A program made the translations under genes and the position numbers. From NCBI GenBank assembly GCA_016719755.1, contig JADJYM010000003.1, positions 1-45,336 of the forward strand: a stretch of 45,336 nucleotides of DNA, written 5' to 3'. Below are positions 35,075 through 43,975 of this stretch, piece after piece. The notes below the pieces were generated by a model, which worked only from the letters and a program-made list of their open reading frames with translations, made no database searches and was not told the origin of the DNA. The DNA comes from Novosphingobium sp. GTDB taxonomy: Bacteria > Pseudomonadota > Alphaproteobacteria > Sphingomonadales > Sphingomonadaceae. Each line of letters opens with the position of its first letter. Position 1 is the stretch's first letter.

Positions 35075-36732
35075 CTAGCCCGTCTTATTCATGAGACTGC
35101 TGCTCGGTGCCCGTTTGGTGGTGATCTGCCATTGGCGGCGTAGCCTGGACGTGCGCCTTCGTCGGCGTTTTTCACCGTGGCAGGATCGATAGGCTTTTTG
35201 AGGTTGATGGACGGGGGCTCGGGTGTCAGCGGTACTGCCGCGCTGGCTATATCGGGGCTGGGTTTGAGGGCAGCGGCAACGATGCGGAAGGTGTCGGCAT
35301 CAGGGCAAGCCGAAGCGAAGGCGACCTGATGCGACTGGCTGTTTTCGATGACGCGGGCAGCGACCTTGATGAGCCGCAGGCGCAGGGTCGAGAACTCCGC
35401 GCATGCCAGCGCGGCCGCCTTGGGGATGGCCTGCTGAACGCGCCACAAGAGCCAGTAGGCAGCCGTGCAGGCAGGATCAGGCGCATTTGGTTTGCGTTGG
35501 CCGACCGGCACGAGGTGCGGTCGCTGGCGAGTTGCCCTTTGTGACGCTTGATCAGGTTCTCGGCCTGGCCGCGGGCGCAGTATAGCGTGTCGTAGATGTG
35601 CTCGGCCGATCCTGCGGTCAGCGAGGTGACGACATAGCGGATGTCCATGCCAAGGGTGCTCGCCTCGATGCGGGCGACGACGCGGCGCTGGCATGCCCAG
35701 CTTTTCGCACCGTAGCGGGTCTCGGCATAATTGCGCAGGACCGGATACTGGCGCTGCGCCCGTTTCGTCGCGCAGGCATCGGCGGCGGTGACCATCACCG
35801 GATCGGCGCGCAGCACAGCGTTGGTGGGCAGGCCGAGCACGTAGTCGATGCCAGCCGCTTCGCACCAGGCGCATGACCTCGGGCCGGCCATAGTGCCCAT
35901 CGCCTCGGATGGTGATGTGGGTATCGGGCCAGCACCGGCGGATATGGCGTACGAGGCGCCGGATGTGACCCGCCGCTTCGGCGCCCGAAGGCGTCTTTCC
36001 GGTGCGCAGCAACATCGCCACCGGGCGGCCGGTGGCGGTATCGTACACATGAACCGGCAGGAAGCAGCGCTCGCCATGGTGGCCATTCCAGAAGGAGAGC
36101 TGTTGATAGCCGTGGACGACATCACAGGTGTCATCGATGTCGAGTGTCACCGCTGCGGGCGGGGCAGGATAGCTGGCGCAGTAAACGCCGATCATCGCGG
36201 CCATCAGCTTTGCCAGTTCGCGCGTGGTGGGAGCGTTCTCCCAGCGGCTCATGGTTGGCTGACTGGCAAGGCCAACGCCCGATCCCGGCAGCTTGGCCAG
36301 TGCCAGGCGGAAACCCTGGATCGTCCGCAGGGCATCGAGATCGTCGGCGTCCTCGTAGCCGCAGGCGATCGCAAGGATGCGGGCCCGAAGGATGTCATCA
36401 AGTTGATGGACCACTCTGCCGGGATCGCGTGGATCGGCAATGCACGCGGCAAGCTGTCGGCAAATCCCCATCGCGCGCTCGGCCTGCGCCAGCAGCAGGA
36501 CGCCGCCATCCGAGGTCAGCCGGCCACCATCAAACGCGGCTGTGACTTTCCGCCCGCGCACTGCTGGGAATCGGAATGAGTTTGCAGTATCATCGTTCAT
36601 GGCGGGTGTGGCCTGTGGCATTTTCTGCCCTGCGGCAGGTTCGGAATAGACACCCAGTTCCTAATTCAGATCAGAGGCTTATGCCACTCCCGCCAACCAT
36701 CAATGCCCACCCCGGTGAATAAGACGGGCTAG
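35075..36732. mobile_element. IS1380-family insertion sequence
   Basis: Perfect 17-bp terminal inverted repeats (CTAGCCCGTCTTATTCA at 35075-35091 and its complement at 36716-36732) enclose one transposase gene. I see no clear target-site duplication (left TCAT, right GGTT), which suggests a later rearrangement at one end. The left end abuts the IS3 remnant. Confidence 0.9.
35089..36621 (-). CDS. IS1380-family transposase, with two compensating frameshifts
   Basis: The 510-residue open frame begins MPQATPAMNDDTANSFRFPA and has the IS1380 N-terminus (GRKVTAAFDGGRLTSDGGVL, RVVHQLDDILRARILAIACG) and the DDE regions AAVTLDIDDTCD and THITIRGDGHYGRPEVMRLV. From about 35875 to 35455 the family sequence is in another frame (GIDYVLGLPTNAVLRADP, RYVVTSLTAGSAEHIYDTLY, CARGQAENLIKRHKGQLASD), so two indels cancel out. 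The third acidic residue is in the GQAEN segment. It fills the IS and catalyses cut-and-paste transposition if repaired. Confidence 0.9.
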   Translation of the reverse strand: MPQATPAMNDDTANSFRFPAVRGRKVTAAFDGGRLTSDGGVLLLAQAERAMGICRQLAACIADPRDPGRVVHQLDDILRARILAIACGYEDADDLDALRTIQGFRLALAKLPGSGVGLASQPTMSRWENAPTTRELAKLMAAMIGVYCASYPAPPAAVTLDIDDTCDVVHGYQQLSFWNGHHGERCFLPVHVYDTATGRPVAMLLRTGKTPSGAEAAGHIRRLVRHIRRCWPDTHITIRGDGHYGRPEVMRLVRSGWHRLRARPAHQRCAARRSGDGHRRRCLRDETGAAPVSGPAQLCRDPLRCEKLGMPAPRRRPHRGEHPWHGHPLCRHLADRRIGRAHLRHAILRPRPGREPDQASQRATRQRPHLVPVGQRKPNAPDPACTAAYWLLWRVQQAIPKAAALACAEFSTLRLRLIKVAARVIENSQSHQVAFASACPDADTFRIVAAALKPSPDIASAAVPLTPEPPSINLKKPIDPATVKNADEGARPGYAANGRSPPNGHRAAVS

Positions 36733-37133
36733 GGTTCGGTCGCCGCTGGCAAAACCGCGCGGAAGCTGGGGATTTTCGGCCCCTTGAGGCCCATCTCATG
36801 GATTCGCGATGAGATGTTGGCGGAGGGTAGTCGACCCTGATCCAACCTGCTCCGGGGTTGGAGCTATTGATTTTTAGATGTTTAAGTAAAATTTTAATAC
36901 TGCTATCGATCATAGGTGCCCACGTTCCTCCCATGTGAGCAAAGCCTTGCCGACTATGCCCGCTCATGGTTTGAGCTTGTAATTTTTTACCTTGCGCTAT
37001 ATAAAGATTGCCTCGCGTCGTTTGCGACGGAATTTGTTAGCCGCTTTGGCGGCCCCTTTTCCCTTTCATGCTGCATGGCTCTGCGCCGGGACACGCCCGT
37101 TCGCGGACGATTATTTGTACGCAAGGAACCGGT
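36733..37133. other. Gap between the IS1380 element and infA, no supported gene
   Basis: Minus-strand frames in the left part give short coding-like pieces (ANISSRIHEMGLKGPKIPSF) but no start or complete gene, so it may be the cut end of a gene lost with the insertion. Near 37003 there is TATATAAA and just before infA a short CCGCTTTGGCGG dyad; the infA promoter is probably in 36990-37110. Confidence 0.35.
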
Positions 37134-37401
37134 TTGGCGAAGGAAGAGCTCCTGTCGGTGGAAGGCAAGATCGACGAGATCCTGCCTGACGGACGCTTCG
37201 GCGTGACACTCGACAATGAGCATCGGATCATCGCTTACACGGCAGGTAAAATGCGCCGTCACCGGATTCGCTCGGTTGTTGAAGACCGCGTACACGTGGA
37301 AGTGACGCCTTACGATCTACCCAAAGGGTCGGATTATCTATCGCGAACGGACACCCGGCCAAGGGCCAGGCGTTGTCCGGCAGCGTATGATCAGGCGTTA
37401 A
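37134..37401 (+). CDS. infA: Translation initiation factor IF-1, TTG start, one frameshift
   Basis: AAGGA at 37123-37127 precedes a TTG start at 37134. The product is an S1/OB-fold IF-1: [59 protein letters not shown]. One extra G in the GGG near 37328 breaks the frame. Corrected, the end reads [20 protein letters not shown] then RMIRR and TAA at 37399-37401. The length, about 88 residues, is slightly above the usual 72 because of the C-terminal extension common in sphingomonads. IF-1 helps start-site selection on the 30S subunit. Its place between insertion sequences and beside cspA suggests an accessory copy in addition to a core infA elsewhere, which cannot be checked here. Confidence 0.85.
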
Positions 37402-37448
37402 CCCGATTTCAAAGAAGGCAGCAGCACATCGCTGCCCGCAAGGATAAG

Positions 37449-37601
37449 ATGAATTATATGAATAGCGGCGCTGCGAAGCGCCACACGATCTCGCCGCGCA
37501 AAAACTCGGCGGGTAACCAATCCATGGAACGGCACCCGACTTTCTCCGCCATGCTTTCTACCCTCGAACTGCGACGCCTCGTTGCTGCGATGGTCGACTG
37601 A
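37449..37601 (+). CDS. Small unknown protein (50 aa) downstream of infA
   Basis: AAGGA precedes the ATG at 37449. The sequence is [20 protein letters not shown], then [20 protein letters not shown] and AAMVD. It has a basic N-terminal half and an amphipathic C-terminal helix. It lies 47 nt after infA and may be co-transcribed. No family recognised. Confidence 0.45.
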   Translation: MNYMNSGAAKRHTISPRKNSAGNQSMERHPTFSAMLSTLELRRLVAAMVD

Positions 37602-37657
37602 TCAGGAAAGCGTCCGTGATTGGGCCCAGGCAGGCCCGCACAAGCAGGAGATAAACG

Positions 37658-37858
37658 ATGGATATCAACAAGGAATACGCCGCCCACCAGCACGCCCTGA
37701 TGCATGCCGAAAATTCCGTCTGCAACGATACGCGCAAGGCACACCTCGCCACGGCCTCGTCGATTGCAGGCCGGATCAGCGCCTTCCAGCGCGAACTCGG
37801 TGCCGCCGCAGCCTGCGCCTGGAGCATGACACACCTTTCGGCACCTGAACGCGCCTGA
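37658..37858 (+). CDS. Small unknown protein (66 aa)
   Basis: A strong GCAGGAG lies 7 nt before the ATG at 37658. The sequence is MDINKEYAAHQHALMHAENS, then VCNDTRKAHLATASSIAGRI and SAFQRELGAAAACAWSM. It is a helical, soluble protein with two cysteines. The good ribosome site and codon use support a real gene between infA and cspA; no family recognised. Confidence 0.55.
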   Translation: MDINKEYAAHQHALMHAENSVCNDTRKAHLATASSIAGRISAFQRELGAAAACAWSMTHLSAPERA

Positions 37859-38056
37859 CATCACCTGACCAGCCCATGCTGGTGCCTTAATCCTGCTCTC
37901 GTTGAAGTTCGACGGGTATCGACGCATTGATTACAGAACTGGGAACTTCGTTTCCAATCCTGCAAAACGACGACCTCCTTTCAAGTAACGACTTGACGCA
38001 CGAGACCGCCAGCAATCGCGCTGACGGCCACTACCGTTTCTTGAAAGGAAACAACC

Positions 38057-38265
38057 ATGACTATCGGAACCGTAAAATTCTTCAACGAGGACAAGGGCTA
38101 TGGCTTCATTCAGCCTGATGATGGCAGCCAGGATAGCTTCGTCCACATTTCTGCCGTTCAGGCGGCAGGCATGGATACTCTGAGCAAGGACCAGCGTGTG
38201 TCCTATGACGTCGAAACCGGCCGCAATGGCAAGGATCGGCGATCAATCTCAGCAGCGCCAACTGA
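38057..38265 (+). CDS. cspA: Cold-shock protein (CspA family), one frameshift
   Basis: The ATG at 38057 has AAAGGAAA upstream. The product has both RNA-binding motifs: MTIGTVKFFNEDKGYGFIQP (RNP1) and DSFVHISAVQAAGM (RNP2), then QRVSYDVETGRNGK. One extra base near 38233 hides the true end, SAINLSSAN then TGA at 38263-38265, about 69 residues. CspA proteins are single-domain RNA chaperones. The 198-nt AT-rich gap upstream (37859-38056), with small hairpins such as GGAA-CTTCG-TTCC near 37943, may be a long regulatory leader as in other csp genes. Confidence 0.88.
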
Positions 38266-38347
38266 CCGGCAGACTGCTCCGCAGCCCGTTGGGGGGGACT
38301 GCCGGGAGCACCTGCTGCCTTTAACCCCGGATCCGGGGCGAACGCCC

Positions 38348-38560
38348 ATGGCCCTTTCCTACGAATTTCTCATCCAACGTGCCGAGCAAGCCGCTCAGGA
38401 AGCGGCTGGCTCCTTGCTGGAGAATGTCAAGGAACGTGCGTTGCGCTCGGAAAAGGCTTGGCGCACCATGGCCAGCCAGGTCCTCGAAGTTACACGAGGG
38501 CGCGAACTTGCACAGCAAGAGAAGCTTGCCGCGAGCCAGATATCCAATGCGTCGCAATGA
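38348..38560 (+). CDS. Small unknown helical protein (70 aa)
   Basis: MALSYEFLIQRAEQAAQEAA, then GSLLENVKERALRSEKAWRT and VLEVTRGRELAQQEKLAASQ: an almost continuous amphipathic helix, likely coiled coil. The ATG at 38348 lies 82 nt after the corrected cspA stop. Its stop overlaps the next start as ATGA. I recall similar small proteins beside cspA in sphingomonads but cannot name a family. Confidence 0.6.
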   Translation: MALSYEFLIQRAEQAAQEAAGSLLENVKERALRSEKAWRTMASQVLEVTRGRELAQQEKLAASQISNASQ

Positions 38561-38760
38561 CGGATAATCCGGCTCCCGGCAGAAAAGATCTTGTTGAAGC
38601 TCTTGAGGCGGCTGACGTTTCCGCGATCAATGGTATCGCCAGTCTTGCGAACATCCTGCTGAAACGTGGCTTGCTCAGCGATGCAGAGGCTTCTGCGATG
38701 GCACGAAAGCATGAGCCTGCCGCTAGGGCTGCCAAAGTATGCAGAGAATTCTGCTGTCCA
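38557..38760 (+). CDS. Small unknown protein, 3' end cut by an IS6-type remnant
   Basis: The ATG at 38557 overlaps the preceding stop (ATGA). The clear part reads MTDNPAPGRKDLVEALEAAD, VSAINGIASLANILLKRGLL, SDAEASAMARKHEPAARAA. The open frame runs on to 38928, but from about 38800 it turns into an IS6-transposase-like sequence. The natural protein was therefore probably about 65 residues or is truncated here; the boundary is approximate. The function is unknown. Confidence 0.5.
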
Positions 38761-38799
38761 GGATCTTCAACTGAACCTAGATCGGTTGTTCGCCATGAT

Positions 38800-39075
38800 A
38801 GTAACGTCAAAATAGCGCACGGCAGATCGGATGTCCCGCTGGCAAACAATGCATCCATGCTCGTGGGTAATCTCCCGCATCTTCTGGTCCGACGACGCGA
38901 GCGCAAGATGCAGCGTTTCAAGTCCTAGTGGCAGGCGCAGCGCTTCGTCGACACCCACTCCGCCATCTACATACCTTCGCCAGCCAGCGTAACCTCGTCT
39001 CCCGCAAAATCATGCGCACCTTTCGCGCGGCAGCCCTTGCCGCGTGGAGCCTTGCGTCCGGGGCGGGGCATGCCG
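38800..39075 (+). pseudogene. C-terminal remnant of an IS6-family transposase
   Basis: Joined over an indel near 38928, the plus strand reads ANNASMLVGNLPHLLVRRRE, RKMQRFKS, then AQRFVDTHSAIY, TFASQRNLVSRKIM, RTFRAAALAAW. This resembles the NNRAENSH-RRRERxMQRFKS...RHLxSRxxxRxxRAxAxxxW end of IS6-family transposases. It has no N-terminal part, so it is a fragment. It marks the left border of the efflux cassette, which has another IS6-family remnant on the right. The 39076-39131 gap shows nothing. Confidence 0.5.
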
Positions 39076-39131
39076 CGCCGAATGTAAAGCTCCTTCATCT
39101 CACGTGTGCAACTGCGGATGCTGGCAGGCGA

Positions 39132-39755
39132 TCAATCCTGCGGACCATAGGCTGCGCAGAAGACCTTGACCGCCTCGTTGACATCCGCCGCGATCGTTGC
39201 GGCGTTGGGCGGTTTCTGGTCGCCGATCATGTGGATCTGGTAACAACCGGACTGACAAAGGGCGATGAAGTGCTGGGCGGCGCGGAATGGGGCGGCACTG
39301 CTGCGCAGCAACCCGCGCCGCTGGAGTTCGGCAAAATATTCGGTCGTGATCCGCCAGCCCCGGGCCAGGCCCTGTTCGTGGAACATCTGCCCCAGCCCCG
39401 GAATGTCCCGCGCCTCGCCCGTGACAATGCGCATCAATGCGGTAATCGGCGGCGATGTGAGCGCGGCCAGCAGGCGCTCGCCAAACACGGTCAGCGAGCG
39501 GTCCAGCGGCTGGTTCAGGACCAGTGATGCGGAAATGAACTCGGCATATTCATCAACCAGATCCTCGGCTACTGCCATGAACAGAACCGGCTTGCTGGGA
39601 AAGTAGGACCACAGCGTGGTCTTGGATCCCCCCAGCCGCGCCGCAATGGCCGACATGGAAACCGGCTTGTAGCCCTGATCGAGAAACATCTCGCGCGCCG
39701 TCGCAAGGATTGCCTTGCGGCGCGCGCCTCCTGCTCCATGCTCTCTTTCGACCAT
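39132..39755 (-). CDS. TetR/AcrR-family repressor of the adjacent efflux operon
   Basis: This is an intact 207-residue protein. The N-terminal HTH domain reads ARRKAILATAREMFLDQGYK then VSMSAIAARLGGSKTTLWSY and FPSKPVLFMAVAEDL. The C-terminal ligand domain (LMRIVTGEARDIPGLGQMFH, FRAAQHFIALCQSG) is AcrR-like. It is divergent from the efflux operon, with one perfect palindrome directly at its own start and a second, weaker copy over the start of the first efflux gene. It therefore probably represses both directions until a drug or solvent binds. Confidence 0.9.
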   Translation of the reverse strand: MVEREHGAGGARRKAILATAREMFLDQGYKPVSMSAIAARLGGSKTTLWSYFPSKPVLFMAVAEDLVDEYAEFISASLVLNQPLDRSLTVFGERLLAALTSPPITALMRIVTGEARDIPGLGQMFHEQGLARGWRITTEYFAELQRRGLLRSSAAPFRAAQHFIALCQSGCYQIHMIGDQKPPNAATIAADVNEAVKVFCAAYGPQD

Positions 39756-39757
39756 GC

Positions 39758-39779
39758 AATGATACTACGCAGTATCATT
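39758..39779. promoter_or_regulatory. TetR operator O1 (perfect palindrome)
   Basis: AATGATACT and its exact complement AGTATCATT flank ACGC. It begins 2 nt upstream of the tetR start codon, so it covers that gene's ribosome site or promoter. Confidence 0.75.
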
Positions 39780-39818
39780 TGAATTGACAACCGCCCGCAT
39801 ATCCGTGAGAGGCAGCAC

Positions 39819-39840
39819 AATGATACTGCGTAGTACGGTT
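39819..39840. promoter_or_regulatory. TetR operator O2 (half-conserved copy)
   Basis: AATGATACT, GCGT, AGTAC repeats the left arm and most of the right arm of O1, 61 bp away, and ends 2 nt before the ATG of the outer-membrane factor. A TTGACA at 39784-39789 lies between the two operators and may be a -35 element. Confidence 0.65.
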
Positions 39841-39842
39841 TT

Positions 39843-41279
39843 ATGATCAGGCACTCTCAAGCGTTGCTGGCAATGCTGGCATTGACCGGCTGTGCGTCTA
39901 TCCCGCAACTGGATGCGCCGCCTGCCCTGCGCGATCCGGCAACCTTGTCCCTTGGCGTCAGGCCAGCCGCCGCGCCGGGCTCGTTTCCTGACGATCGGTG
40001 GTGGACGGCCATGGGCGACCCGGCGCTGGACCGCCTGATGGAAGAGGCGCTTAGCGCTTCCCCCGATCTTGCCGCCGCCCAGGCCAGAGCGCGCCGCGCT
40101 CTGGCGTTTCAGGCTCAGGCGAAAGCGGCGACGCTGCCTGCTGCCTTGGGCGTTGAAGGCAGTGCCGGTGCGATCCGGCAAAGCCAGAACCAGGGGTTCC
40201 CGCCGGGCCTGATCCCGGGAGACGTGCGCGATCAAGGGCGGATCGGCGCGCTGCTGGAATTCGATCTTGATCTGTGGGGACGAAAGCGCTCGGCCCTTGC
40301 CGCAGCCACTTCCGCCGCCATGAGCGCGCAGGTTGACGTGGCCCAGACCCGCCTTTTGCTGCAGGCGGCAATCGCATCGGCCTATGCCGATCTTGCCGGC
40401 CTGTTCGCCAGCCGGGATCTGGCCGAAGCGCGCTTGAAAATGCCGGGACGAACTGGCGCTGCTCCAGGCGCGGCAGGCCCGCGGGCTGGAAAACAGCGCG
40501 GTGGTCAGCGAAGCGGAAGGCCAGCTGGCCCGCACCGTGGCCGAATTGAAAGCGCTGGATGAGGCCATTGCCCTGACCCGGAACGCACTGGCCGCACTGG
40601 CTGGAGCGGGACCTGAACGAGGGCAGATGATCCAGCGGCCGCAGCTTGCTGTGCGGCAAGACCTGCCCTGCCCGGCGATCTTCCGCTCAATCTGGTCGGT
40701 CGCCGTCCTGATCTGGTTTCGGCGCGGCTGCGTGCGGAAAGTGCCTCGGCGCGGATCGGGATCGCGCGGGCGGCATTCTATCCGGACATCAATCTTGCCG
40801 CGCTGGTCGGCTTTCAGGCTATCGGGCTGGCCAACCTGTTCCAGGATTCGTCACTGATCGCAAATGCGGGGCCGGCCCTGCGCCTGCCGATTTTCGATGG
40901 CGGCGCGGCGCGCGCCGGGTACCGCGCGGCGCGGGCCGATTATGACGAGGCAGTCTCGCTGTACAATGCGGCCCTGATCACGGCGATCCGTCAGGTTGCC
41001 GACGCTGCGGCAAGCAAGGCCAGCCTGACGGACCAGATCGCCGCAGCGCAGAATGCGGTGAACGCGGCGCAGCGCCAGCTGGCCGCAACGCGGCAACGCC
41101 ACGCCGCCGGACTGGACGATTTGCGCAGGACCCTGGCCGCCGAGCGTGCGCTGATCGGCGCAAGGGCGGCGCTCTCCGCGCTGAATACCCGCAATCAACA
41201 GGCCGATATTGCCCTGTCCGTCGCCTTGGGTGGCGGTTTTGCAGAAACCCCTGAATACAAGCCGGAAGCGAACCGATGA
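39843..41279 (+). CDS. Outer-membrane efflux lipoprotein (NodT/OprM type), frameshifted
   Basis: The product is about 478 residues from the ATG at 39843. The lipobox LALTGCAS gives a lipoprotein N-terminus. DRWWTAMGDPALDRLMEEAL, LEFDLDLWGRKRSALAAA, then NLVGRRPDLVSARLRAESAS, ALRLPIFDGGAARAGYRAAR and RQVADAAASKASL are the NodT-type outer-membrane factor repeats. Indels near 40440, 40660 and 40690 break it. The trimeric product forms the outer-membrane channel of a tripartite pump. No ribosome site is visible because operator O2 fills the leader. Its stop overlaps the next start as ATGA. Confidence 0.9.
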
Positions 41280-42414
41280 ACAATCCCGACAGCGCAGGCA
41301 ATCTGGCCAATGACAGCGATGCTCCGCCGGCCCACCGCCGCAAGACAATGCTGATGCGCCTTGCTTTGGTGGTCGGTCTGGCGGCTGCGGCATGGAGCCT
41401 GTGGTACCTGCTGTTCGAACGCGGCATGGCCAGCACCGACAATGCTTATGTCGCGGCGGATTCCGCGGTCATCACGCCGCGAATTGCCGCCGCTGTCGCG
41501 GAAGTCCGGGTGACCGACACCCAGACGGTCAAGGCCGGAGACGTGCTGGTCCGGCTGGACGATGCCGATGCCCGGATCGAGCTGGTCGCGGCAAGCGGCG
41601 CTGCGTCAGGCGCGGCAACGCTTTCTTCAGGCCCAGGCCAATGGCCGCAGCCTGAACGCGCAGGTGGCCGGGGCCATGGCCGATATCGGCCAGGCCCGCG
41701 CCCGCCTTGCCGCAAGCGAAGCCGAATTGCGCCGCGCCGAGGATGCGCTGGCGCGACGTCAGGGTCTGGTCGGGTCCGGCGCAGTGGCGGGCGAGGAACT
41801 GGCCCAGGCCCGCGCCGCAGCGGCCAGCGCCCGGGCCAATTTCGAGATCCGCCCGCAGCGCCGTCAATGCTGCCGAAGCAGGCCGCGCCGCGGCAGGCGG
41901 CAGCGCAGAGGCCAATGCCGTGATTACCGGAACCGGCAATATCGAGGCCGATCCGGACGTCGTGGCGGCCAAGGCCCGGCTTGATGCGGCCAGACTGGCT
42001 GTGGACCGCACCGTGATCCGCGCGCCGATTGCCGGAGTGGTTTCCCAGCGGCAGGTCCAGACCGGACAGCAGGTTGCGCCGGGCACGCCGCTGATGCGGA
42101 TTGTTCCGCTGGCCCAAGTCTATGTCGATGCCAATTTCCGCGAAACCCAGTTGCGCGGTGTCCGGATCGGACAGAGCGCCGAGCTTACCTCGGACCTGTA
42201 CGGGTCCGGCGTGACCTATCGCGGCAAGGTCATCGGGGTTGGCGCAGCATCGGGCGCTGCCACGGCGCTGATCCCGGCCCAGAACGCCACTGGCAACTGG
42301 GTGAAAGTGGTGCAGCGCGTGCCCGTTCGGATTGCCCTCGATCCCGCCCAGCTGAAGCAGCACCCGCTACCGATCGGAGCCTCGATGGAGGCCGAGATCG
42401 ACACTCGGGACTGA
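41276..42414 (+). CDS. HlyD/EmrA-family periplasmic adaptor, frameshifted
   Basis: The product is about 379 residues. An N-terminal helix (LMRLALVVGLAAAAWSLWYLL) anchors it in the inner membrane. STDNAYVAADSAVITPRIAA and AGDVLVRLDDADARIEL form the lipoyl half. A coiled-coil hairpin follows (ARLAASEAELRRAEDALARR), then VDRTVIRAPIAGVVSQRQVQ, PGTPLMRIVPLAQVYVDANF and PVRIALDPAQLKQHPLPIGA. STDNAYV and RETQL are typical of EmrA. Indels near 41590 and 41850 break it. It links the EmrB-type transporter to the outer-membrane factor. Confidence 0.92.
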
Positions 42415-42418
42415 AGCC

Positions 42419-43973
42419 ATGGCAAACCCGGCCAGACCGTTGACGGCAGCGCAGCATCCTCGCCGGTGCCGCTGACCGGGCTTGCCCTGTTTCTGGCCGC
42501 CTTTGCACTGGCGCTGTGCAATTTCATCGTGGTTCTGGACATCACGATTGCCAACGTTTCGGTGCCGCATATTTCCGGCGGACTGGCGGTGTCACCCAGC
42601 CAGGGGCTGTGGGTGCTGACGTCCTACGCCGTTGCCGAAGCGATCACCGTGCCGCTGACCGGCTGGCTGGCCGCGCGTTTCGGAACGGTTCGCACCTTGA
42701 TCCTGTGCGTCGCGGGCTTCGGCTTGTCGTCGTTCCTGTGCGGGATTTCGCCCAGCATCGAATTGCTGGTGCTGAGCCGCGTGTTGCAGGGTCTTTCGGG
42801 CGGGCCGATCATGCCTTTGACCCAGGCGATGCTGACCCGCATCTTTCCCCGGAAAGGTGCCGATGGCCATGGGCCTGTGGGCCACGACCACGATTGCCGC
42901 GCCGATCTTTGGCCCGATCCTGGGCGGGTGGATCAGCGACAACTGGAGCTGGCACTGGATATTCTTCATCAACCTGCCGGTCATCGCCTTCTGCCTGCTG
43001 ACATTCATGCGCAGCCTGGGCCGTTATGAAACCGCCATCGCCCGCCCGCCGCTCGACAAGACCGGCCTGTTCCTGCTGATTGTCTGGGTCAGCGCTTTCC
43101 AGATCATGCTGGAAACGGGGCGCGAGCATGACTGGTTCAATTCCGACATCGTCGTGGTCATGGCGATCATTGCTGCAATCGGTTTTGCCGCCTTCGTTAT
43201 CTGGGAGTGGTATGAACCGCACCCGGTAGTCAACATCCGGCTGCTGCGCGACCGAACCCTCGCCGCTGCCACTCTGGCCATGTCGCTGGGCTATGGCGCG
43301 TTCTTCGCGACTGTCGTGCTGGTGCCGCTGTGGATGCAGCAAGCGCTTGGCTATAACGCAACCAATGCGGGGCTGGTCACCGGGTTTCAGGGGGTTCTGG
43401 CAATCCTTGCCGCGCCTTTGGCTGCGGGACTGCTGAACCGGGTGGATGTGCGCCTGACTGTCAGCCTGGGGATGCTGTGGCTTGGCCTGACCACGCTGTT
43501 GCGGCTGGCCTGGAACACAGGATCGACCTTCTGGGCCCTGGCCATGCCGCAGCTCTTTGCAGGGGCTGGGGATGCCGTTCTTCTTTGTCGGGCTGTCGGC
43601 CCTGTCGATCGCGGCGGTACGGACCGATCAGGTCGCTTCCGCCGCCGGGATCGTCACGTTCAGCCGTACCGTGGCAGGCGCAGTCGCAACCGCCATCGCC
43701 TCCACCCTGTGGGTCAACAATGCGCGGGTGCAGCGGACAGAATTCGTGCAGGGCATGAACGACGCAAACGGCGCGGCGGCGGCGATGCAGGACGCTGGAC
43801 TGACGCCGGGGCAAAGCTACTCCGCACTGGAAGGGATTGTCGAAATCCAGGCCCTGACGGGCGCCGCGCATTACGTTTTCATGCTCAGCTTCGCTATCTT
43901 CCTGATTTCGGTCCTGGCAGTGTGGCTGGCCCCCCGCCCCGCCAAAGCGCTGAGCCCGGGCGAAGCGCATTAG
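42419..43973 (+). CDS. DHA2/EmrB-family drug:H+ antiporter (14 TM MFS), frameshifted
   Basis: The product is about 517 residues. The ATG at 42419, 4 nt after the adaptor stop, needs one restored base near 42442 to read VDGSAASSPVPLTGLA. A GTG at 42466 is the alternative. ALALCNFIVVLDITIANVSV carries the DHA2 motif D1, and WVLTSYAVAEAITVPLTGWL, RVLQGLSGGPIMPLTQAML, IFGPILGGWISDNWSWHWIF and LLPLWMQQ-type (VLVPLWMQQALGYNATNAGL) segments follow. Indels near 42860 and 43570 break it. It exports hydrophobic drugs or uncouplers through the three-part pump. The stop is 2 nt from the IS6 remnant, so the element lies right at the operon end. Confidence 0.92.
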
Positions 43974-43975
43974 GC

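Noticed and set aside
35070-36740. Target-site duplication around the IS1380 element
   Set aside because: The flanks next to the perfect 17-bp repeats do not match (TCAT on the left, GGTT on the right), so I do not report one.
36671-36967. Minus-strand 98-codon gene right of the IS1380 element
   Set aside because: Its 3' part runs into the IS terminal repeat and it shows no recognisable domain; at most it is a cut gene end.
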